The notes under the pieces: model-generated
Told to the model about the DNA's origin: nothing
Databases searched by the model: none
What the model saw: the letters and a program-made list of their open reading frames with translations, nothing else
Shown here: positions 56,854 to 64,000 of the stretch, in pieces
How the letters are laid out: the number at the start of each line of letters is the position of its first letter
Numbering within the stretch: position 1 is the first letter of the stretch
Source: Nicotiana tabacum
Taxonomy: Eukaryota; Streptophyta; Magnoliopsida; Solanales; Solanaceae
Assembly (NCBI RefSeq): GCF_000715075.1
Contig: NC_134082.1
Coordinates: 146,122,948 to 146,186,947 of the forward strand
DNA length: 64,000 nucleotides
Reading direction: 5' to 3'
Program-made: the position numbers and the translations under genes

Positions 56854-58420
56854 CTACTTGGTCCCAGAAGGACCTTCCCCAGATTCGGTATCTTTATCCC
56901 CCTCGAATAGCTTCACCAGCTGGCGCAGTCCTAGCAGCAGATAAGCTTGAGCCAAATGTCCGTCTGCATTCCCTTCAGCGTTTCGATAATCTTCAATCCT
57001 CTTGAGTAACTTTCCTTCTAGATCCACTAGACCCCGCTCCAAATACCCTATTCGCTTGTTGGTGCTGACAACCATATCCTTCCATTCCTTGATCAACTTT
57101 TGATGGGCTTCTTATATTTCCCGATGCTCACTTTCACACTCTCAAATCCTCTTGCGTAGTTGATTGTGCTTAACCCGTGCTTCAGCTTTCTCATCGATGA
57201 TTCTGTGTCCGTGAATGAACCCAGGCTGACCCATACCATTGTGATTATCTTCCAACCAACCCTAATAGTGCGGCATGCAACCAGCGTGATACTTGTCTGG
57301 CTCAATAGATTCTTTCCCCAAAACGAGCTTGCAATGCCACATGTGTTGAGCTTGGCATTTGTGAGGGCTATCATCGTCCTGGAAATCAACCCTAAAGTGA
57401 CTCATTTTGTCGACCCTTGGTATGATTTGCTTTCTTCCCGCCTGCCTCATGGCTCGGAGGGGAACGTAGGGATAAGTTCCTCTTAGACCGATGAGTATGA
57501 GAAATGGTGCGTCTCGGGATCGAACAATGAATTCTTCCGTAGGGAACCATTTGACCATCCACTGTACCTGGTCTTCTTTTAGATTCTCGAATAGCTCCAC
57601 CCATCTTCCAGCGTCCTCTGGCTGAGCGAACATGTTAGGCATATAATTCATACGCCTTGGCTGGAGGAAGGCAATGTGATCATCCCAGTCTCTGCATAAA
57701 ATCTCCTGTCGGTATTCTCCTTTCTGGAGGTGTTCCATGAGCCAGAGCTAAAGTAATAAATTGCATCCCTCAAAATGACTGGCCTTTCAGTGACAGTTGT
57801 CCAGAGCCCGGTATATCTCAGCAACAATCATGGGCACTATACTGAAAGGTTGTCCGCCAATTCCTTCCATTAGAGTCTTGGTTACCATGGCCAGTCTGGT
57901 GTGGATCCTAGCCTTCTTTGTAGGGAACACTATCATCCCCAGGAAATAAAACATGAATACGAAGACCCTTCTATGAATATGCCCTAGTGAGGTGAGGGCA
58001 AACTCATCAGAGTAGGTGCGGTATGACTTGCTATGGCCGTACCTCTCGTACAGATAGTCGAATGGGATATAGGAGTCTTTCAAATAGGTCAAGTCTGGGT
58101 TCTTCTTCAGTCCCATCATCTTAAGGAAACCCCTACCCTTGCGATTCTCTGGCATAAGCAAACCCGGAGTCTCTCAAGAAATACCAGCTAAGCCTCCTAT
58201 TTCTTCGAGCAAATAAGTCATTTCAAGGTGCCTGAAGCGGAACACGGACCTGTCACTATCCCAGAACAGAGTTGCAGCCTCTATGATTTTGTTATCAGCT
58301 GAATTTCTAAAAGAGAAGGCAGATTCCCTAAGTATTTTCGGACGAGTGTCTGATCACTGGAGTGGAGATCTTCCCACTAATTTAGCAGCCTTGGATGAAT
58401 ATTGGTTACTATGCCAAATC
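56854..58420 (-). pseudogene. Element 5: ORF1 of Tat/Ogre type (DUF7745-like) with coiled-coil end
   Basis: Upstream of gag on the minus strand, which is where Ogre elements have an extra ORF of unknown function. It reads through ATLFWDSDRSVFRFRHLEMT, FDYLYERYGHSKSYR, HRRVFVFMFYFLGMIVFP, WDDHIAFLQPRRMNYMPNMF and VELFENLKEDQVQWMVKWFP. This order I recognise from DUF7745-type proteins widespread in Solanaceae genomes. Stops or frame changes lie near 58165, 57785, 57740, 57260 and 57110. The last 80 codons (56854-57096) are Glu/Lys/Leu-rich (LERGLVDLEGKLLKRIED) and probably form a coiled coil. Assignment to DUF7745 is from memory and should be confirmed by profile search. Confidence 0.75.
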
Positions 58421-59124
58421 TGGGGACTTCGTGCCTCTTTTTTTGCAAAATAGAGTGTTAGACCCTTACCCCGCTAGACTCGACAATTTAAACCAATAAT
58501 TAGCATAAAAGCATTTAGGTCTCCAAATAAATGCACAGAACATGTAGGTGTCTGTTTGGGTTTCAGGGAAACCCGATGGACTTTGGACAAGGCTATCTTA
58601 ATGAGTCATTATGTGGACAACATAACTGACTCGGCTAGGTTTAACCATGATGCATGCATAGTTATACAGAGTAAGGTTTCTATCGGGGTGTTAGACAGGT
58701 ACCCTTGAGCGGACAACTCAAGAGGGAAAGAAACGGAACCGTCGACTGCACCGCTGATCGACTGGTTTTACCGCAAATACGCCTTTGCCGAACTTAAAGG
58801 GTGATAATATTAGAAGAGCGCAACCACTCATTATAAGCGTTGTTATGATATTTGTTTGGCACGAGTGGAATATGATGTTGAAGATGCAGTTTACAAGAAT
58901 GAAACAAATTGACATATATTTTCACGTTCATAAGATAAATTATTACAATAATTTCAGTAATTACAACAGTATTGAAATAAAGCAGTAAAGGAAAGCAGCT
59001 AAAGGAAAGAAAAAACATGAAGAGCCAAGTCAGTTTCGTAGTGAAAGAATAAAAGACAGTAAATAAAGCAATTAATGAGATAGTAAAGTCACAAGCAACA
59101 TGCAATGGTAAAAGCCTAAAGAAG
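58421..59124 (-). other. Element 5: leader between primer site and ORF1
   Basis: AT-rich on the ORF1 side, no protein recognised; the 116-codon frame at 58794 is hydrophobic low-complexity sequence. This would be the untranslated leader of the genomic RNA. Confidence 0.5.
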
Positions 59125-59125
59125 A

Positions 59126-59143
59126 TCCCCAACAGAGTTGCCA
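59126..59143 (-). other. Element 5: primer-binding site, Arg-tRNA type
   Basis: Minus strand reads TGGCAACTCTGTTGGGGA, three bases inside the right LTR. It resembles the Arg-tRNA primer site of Ogre elements (TGGCGACTCTGCTGGGGA) with two transitions. Confidence 0.8.
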
Positions 59144-59146
59144 TGC

Positions 59147-62100
59147 TGTCGACGCCCCCTTTTTCTCTAACCGTGGAGTCAGAAATTGGGTATACGACAT
59201 TGGGAAGGACAACTCTATTCCCTTTCGAGAATTTGGTTTCGGAATTGGAAGAGTCGCCACCTAATGATTATAGTGCATTAGGACACTTTTTTTAGAAGAG
59301 TTTGAGTTAGAAAACCAGAGTTCGGGTAAGGGCTAGAAATTATCTCGAGAGGAACGTGTTAGGCACCCCCCTCAAGATCCACTAGTGTGGTTCCCGGCTA
59401 TGTTACAATTGTGACTTTACAAGTAAACAATCAAGGCTCAAATAAGGATTCGCATATAACATTGCAGTCAGGTTGAAAACTTCGAAGGTAAGTAGAGAGG
59501 ACAGAAATTTATGAAAAAAAAAGATTTGAATGGTTTCACAAGAAGAGATGAAAGCAAATAAGGGGAGGGGGTCCTAGGTTTACGATTAATATGTATCACT
59601 TCAATGCAATACCCAGCAATCACTCCTCAAAAAAGAGGGGTCACACGTGATATTAGCGCATCGATCATCATCTCCATATCTACCCTTCCCACCCCGTTAA
59701 GGTATTAAAGCGCGGAATAATATCGTTACTTATTGCATGCTATTACCCGTCCCAATCCTATCAGTACCGGAGGCATATGGGACTACTAATCCTAAAGGGG
59801 AGGGAGTTGGGGCTTTTGCGTAGTTTTCAAAATTATAAAAATCTAGGCGACAAGCAATAACAGATAGCATTTAAAAGGGAAACAAATAGCAGTTAAGGCT
59901 CAAGTCGGCCTCCTCATTCAAAGCAGCAGATTATTTAGCATGACTTACAAATGCTGGTTTGGTCTGTACTTAACGTAGGAAGGGTGGCTAATTTATCACA
60001 TATTTTCAGATAAGAAGTCTGAATTAGGCCTGCCTGCTGGTTGTAATTATTAAAACTAATGTAATTACTAAATTTTACCCTAAGGCTTGTCTAGGCATTA
60101 AACAGAACCTATAGGCATGATATCTATTAGTTTCAGAAATAAAGAAGTAAACTGATTGTAGAAAAAGAATTGTCAATTACAGGGACATAAGATCTGCAGG
60201 CGTTAAACATTATTGCTACTGATTTTAGGCTTATAAGCGAGTTGACGACTCAGGTTTAGTTAACAACTCCTATAGACATGCTTTCTAGGTGTTACTGATT
60301 TGAGCACTGTTATTGCTTATGCAGGAATACTATAGGCAGGTTGTCTACATGCAATTGATTAGGTATTTAAATCCTATAATAGGTTTTCTTAATGACAGAT
60401 GCAGAATGCAGAAAGTCCTATAGGCATGGTGTCTATATGAAGATGCAGAATTTTAGAATCGGCTTACAAGCATGGCATCTTTATGAAATTGCAGAAAACC
60501 CTATAGACATAGTATCTATATGAGTGTAAAATTTCAGGAGCATAGTAATTCCCTATGAACATGGTATCTACCCCTCGCATGCATAGTCCCCTACCCTTTT
60601 CCACTAGCCGACCCCAAATGTTTATTACAAGATTATTACAGACCAGAATGAATTAAGAAAAAATATATATCAGAAATTAAAGATTCAAACCAAGGAGAGC
60701 CTAATTCAGACCCCATGTCTGAAATATGAAACAAACCAACTTCCAAAGATCAGATTCCAAAGCCTTCTCTTATCTGGGGTGTTTCAGAGATCCAATGAGT
60801 TTCAGGAACTCCAGGCAGTGCTTACACCCCAAATATATTGCAGATTTAGATTATAGTGCATTGTGGAAATGCCAGCTCTCAGATGTCCAAGTTCAGAGGG
60901 AACTCAAGGTCCCAAAGCAAGGCTCAAAAGAGAGGGGCAGAACTTAAGATTCTAGGAATAGGTGTAAGTGCACAAGGGGGAAGGGAATCAAAGAGAGACA
61001 GGGCAAGCTAGTGGTCATGCCCAACAATTGGGATGCTGGCACACCCCTGACCAGCCTGCTAGTCAAGCATTGAGAGCTAGGATCCATTGTGTATCAAGCC
61101 AAGGCCTGGACAGTAATTAGTATACTGTCAGGCCAAGAACTTAACTCAGCACATAGAAGGGGATAGGGGTAGAGGATTCATAACAGAAATAGAAGCAAGG
61201 AAGAAAAGTATTTAACACAAATTACTGAACATAGGCAGTAGAGTAAACAACTGTCTGAAGCACATAAGGGTGAGGCAGAAAATTAAATAAAGGACATACC
61301 AGTTTCAGGGAAACAAGAAAAGAAAAGCAGTAGTTTTGTACAACCAACAAATAGTCAGAAGATCTTAGAAGAGAGCTGTGAGATTATGTGTGTAAAGTGC
61401 TGAATTGAGAGAGTGTGTGTAAGAGTACGCAATTCGAAGTGTGTTGTAAAAGTATTGAATTGTAAGTTAAGGCCCTTCCAAGGTGCAGAAGGGTCGTGCC
61501 CCTTTTATAGTACAGAAAACAAGTGAGAAAGGTAAGGAAATAACATTGAAATCAATCTCCCTTTAGTTAAGGGATTCTGATTTCAATGGGTAAAAGCCAA
61601 TTAAGGAAAGTAGTTTTGATTAAAACCTTTTCAAAGTAGCACAAAAGGGGTAAATACAGAGAAGTTATTAAAGGAAAGAATTCAATAGTACACGGCTTGG
61701 AAAAAATAAGGAAAGGGAATTAATCAAACAGCCAGGGAAATCAAAATTACAATTCAATTCGAATGAACCAAGTCAGGAAAAGGTAAAGGAGGTTCAATTA
61801 AAGAAAAATCAGTAACAATCAATCAAACCCTATTAGAGGATTTCAGAATCAATCGAAAACCTTTGATGGCAGAGTCCTTATGTATAAACCACACAAATAT
61901 GTGAATACCAGAGGGGCTTGTCAAATTATTTAGAAGAGAGTTTAACAAAGAAAGGTTCAGAATCATAAGCAAGAAGAGGTATAAGTCTAGTTCGCAGACT
62001 CACAATGAGTCTGAGAGTCCATGGTCCCGAAGTGGACTAACTCGCACACAAAAGATCAAAATGCCAAGAAATCCCCGAACCTTAGGGTTTCGAGTTGAGT

Positions 62101-63696
62101 CAGACAATAGAGATGAGAAGGCAAACCATTCAATAGAGGCTCAGGAGTCTTTTCCAAAGACTTATGGGAAACAAACAGACATGATACACAGTCAAAAGCA
62201 TGGAGATCACGTTTTGAGAAAAACTCTGAACTTAAACAAGTTCAGAAGAAAAAGTGATACAAACTTAAGAAGCAGTAGATGAAACACATTTAGCAAGAAC
62301 ACGAAAAAAGTCCAGTAAAGCAAACAAAAATTGAAGAACTTAACAGTAAACACATATAGTAGAAGAGTAATGAAAACATAACAAGGATAATCATGTGAGC
62401 ACAGGAGTAACATGTATAAAAGAAAAGTAGAAGGACAATATAGGCGTGGTAGAAAAGAAAACATACGAACATAGTATAGCCACATACATACAAAGAAAAG
62501 AAAAGGAAGAGTCAGAAAAACATTTTAAGCTTTTCAGAAACCCTAGATCGGAAAGAAGTAATTTTTTGAAAGAAAAATTGGGGAAAGCGTTTTAAAACTC
62601 CAGTAAAGCACAGATATAGCATAGATTTAAAAGAACAATTAGAGAAAATCTCGAATAGCTAGGGTTTAAGAGGAACCCTGGAATGATAAAGGCTTGGTAA
62701 GAGGTCTGATCTAAGTCGGATAAGGTCAGAAACAGCCTTAGAAGACCAAGAGCCACCAGAGCAAAGTCGTAGATGGCCAGAATCTTCGAATCGGTGAAGA
62801 TTTGAGTGAAGACCTTCGAGGTCTGGCCTCGAACCTTCGAGCATCAGGCATGCAAGAGCCAGAGGATATGAATATAGGTTGTCCATGGCCTGAGAAGCCA
62901 TGGATTCCGGTGAAAACACGGTGAAACAAGGCAGGAGGAGGCTAGGGTTTGAGAACCCTCGAGCGAGTTTGAGATAGTAGAGGGTTGCAGAGGCAGCGGT
63001 TGGTGAGAATGAGGTAGGGTAAATGGGTCGTTTGAATTAAAAAAGGAAGGGGATGAGGGGAGTCGTTGATCTAAAGATCAACGGTTGGGATTAAAAGAAA
63101 ACCAGGCGGGTTGGATAAATGGGTAAAGGGGTTGGGTTAAATCGGAATTGGGCCGGTCCAATTGGGTTTCAGAATTGGGTCAATTAGGGGTGATCAATTT
63201 GGCTATGATTGAAATAAAAATGGGCCAGATTTTAAATAGCCAGTTTTTCCCTTTTTATTTTTATAAAAATGGTAAAATGATCTTGAAAGCAAATTAAAAG
63301 TACTGAGCCAACGAACAATATATAAATATTAATTTAAAAATATTGGAACCAATTTCACAATTATAAAATGCTATTAATCTTAAAGTAGGCTACAATTGCA
63401 ATTATATGCGATTTAGCTTTTTACATACCAAATAAATTTGTAAAAATATGCAAAAATTATATTAACTATATTTTGGTATAAATATGGGAATGAAATAAAT
63501 TATTCATCAAAATTGATAATTTTGGGAATAATTATGGGTTTTGTACTGCTAAAATAGACAATAAATTGATTTTAAAAATCTTTAAAAATTAGGGAAAAAT
63601 ACCAAAACTCTTGGGTATGCTTATATATGTATACACATGTTATTTTGAAAGTGTTTTGAGTATAAAAAATACATAGGGAAAAATTGGGTATCAACA
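59147..63696 (-). repeat. Element 5: 5' LTR (right copy, 4550 bp)
   Basis: Near-identical partner of 45469-49994, beginning TGTCGACGCCCCC and ending GGTATCAACA. It carries the same word array (60115-60580) and inverted repeat (63063-63084, here with a 2-base loop). Confidence 0.95.
61503..61509 (-). promoter_or_regulatory. TATA box in the right (5') LTR of element 5
   Basis: Minus strand reads TACTATAAAAGGGGCACG. As this is the 5' LTR in element orientation, this copy would drive the genomic transcript. Confidence 0.65.
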
Positions 63697-63701
63697 CGAG
63701 G

Positions 63702-64000
63702 GAGGCAGCCCAACTCAAAAAGAAAGCTGCAAGGGATGCTGAGGAAGCAGCCTTTAGGGATGCACAAATTGCTTATGCAGAGGAGAGGGCTCGAAGAATG
63801 GCTCAGAATTAGCCTTTGGGTGTAGAATAGTTCGAAAACATAGCTCCCAGCCAACACAGACCACTTGGAGATTATGCTAGACCGGTCTACAATCAAGGTT
63901 TCTCAAGTGCGAGACCACTTCTAGTTGCAGCCAATAATTTCAAATTGAAGCAAGGGTTGATCCAAACCCTTCAAAATTGTCGTGTCTTTAGAGGAAAGCA
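63702..64000 (+). pseudogene. Element 6: gag, continuation after element 5
   Basis: Resumes in the phase left at 45468 with EAAQLKKKAARDAEEAAFRD and ERARRMAQN. Two TAG codons follow (about 63810-63830), then the gag-typical block LGDYARPVYNQGFSSARPLL and NNFKLKQGLIQTLQ. The element runs past the window edge. The DYARP...NNF...L pattern is shared by Athila-like plant gag proteins; the exact clade is uncertain. Confidence 0.7.

Larger units (their letters stand above)
45469..63696 (-). mobile_element. Element 5: Tat/Ogre Ty3-gypsy element with deleted pol
   Basis: 18.2 kb. Target duplication CGAGG is perfect (45464-45468 and 63697-63701). LTR starts (TGTCGACGCCCCC at 45469 and 59147) and ends (ATTAACA at 49994, ATCAACA at 63696) agree. 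An Arg-tRNA primer site beside the right LTR and all protein relics give minus orientation. Order on that strand: LTR, primer site, ORF1, gag, protease, RT entry, abrupt jump to integrase C-terminus, tandem repeats, LTR. ORF1, 4.5-kb LTRs, Arg primer and repeats after pol are all features of Tat/Ogre elements. Most of RT, RNase H and integrase is missing, and stops occur in gag and integrase. Confidence 0.95.

Noticed and set aside
1..64000. Endogenous pararetrovirus or other virus-derived sequence
   Set aside because: All reverse-transcriptase remnants have Ty3-gypsy or LINE context with LTRs or LINE motifs; no movement-protein or coat-protein-like block was recognised.

Overview
The window is repeat-rich nuclear DNA of a large-genome flowering plant. 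The retrotransposon families (a Tekay/Del chromovirus, Tat/Ogre elements with an extra ORF1, LTRs full of TCGCGAACGCGA motifs) and the low GC point to Solanaceae, most probably Nicotiana. That placement is inferred from family resemblance, not from a search. No rRNA, tRNA, CRISPR or bacterial-type operon is visible. One host-like gene is present; nearly everything else is transposable-element DNA inserted in layers.

Layout. 1-9,028: two copies of a short terminal-inverted-repeat (TIR) element in opposite orientation (193-1158 and 6466-7316), a solo Tat/Ogre-like LTR (1433-4527) lying inside an older LTR-like repeat, a LINE remnant (6120-6460), and a non-autonomous hAT element with a perfect 8-bp target duplication (7337-8362). 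9,029-10,966: a two-exon gene of unknown function ending in an EAR-like DLNxxP motif, followed by a partial downstream duplicate that is cut off by a retrotransposon LTR.

10,967-44,808: one old minus-strand chromovirus ('element 3') that has been split four ways. Its 3' LTR was entered by a 10.6-kb plus-strand Tekay element ('element 1', 11368-21968, TSD TGCCC) and by a 10.2-kb minus-strand coding-poor element ('element 2', 23395-33555, TSD CTTCT). Its reverse-transcriptase region was entered by a solo LTR ('element 4', 36234-44497, TSD AATAC), which itself contains a second solo LTR (38885-43081, TSD ATAGT). Element 2 carries a 179-bp CACTA-type MITE (TSD CGG).

44,809-64,000: a plus-strand gypsy-type element with an Asp-tRNA primer site ('element 6') begins here. 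Its gag is interrupted by an 18.2-kb minus-strand Tat/Ogre element ('element 5', 45469-63696, TSD CGAGG). Element 5 has 4.5-kb LTRs, an ORF1, gag and protease, but almost all of reverse transcriptase, RNase H and integrase is missing. A 12-unit tandem array sits downstream of the truncated pol. Gag of element 6 resumes at 63702 in the same reading frame.

Insertion order follows from the nesting: element 3 first, then elements 1, 2 and 4; the 38885 solo LTR after element 4; the MITE after element 2; and element 5 after element 6. Every pol gene is interrupted, so any further movement would need proteins supplied in trans. I did not find a previously unknown enzymatic system. The most informative objects are the deleted Tat element with its tandem array, the coding-poor element 2, the recurrent sequence motifs in the Tat-type LTRs, and the host-like gene with its broken duplicate.
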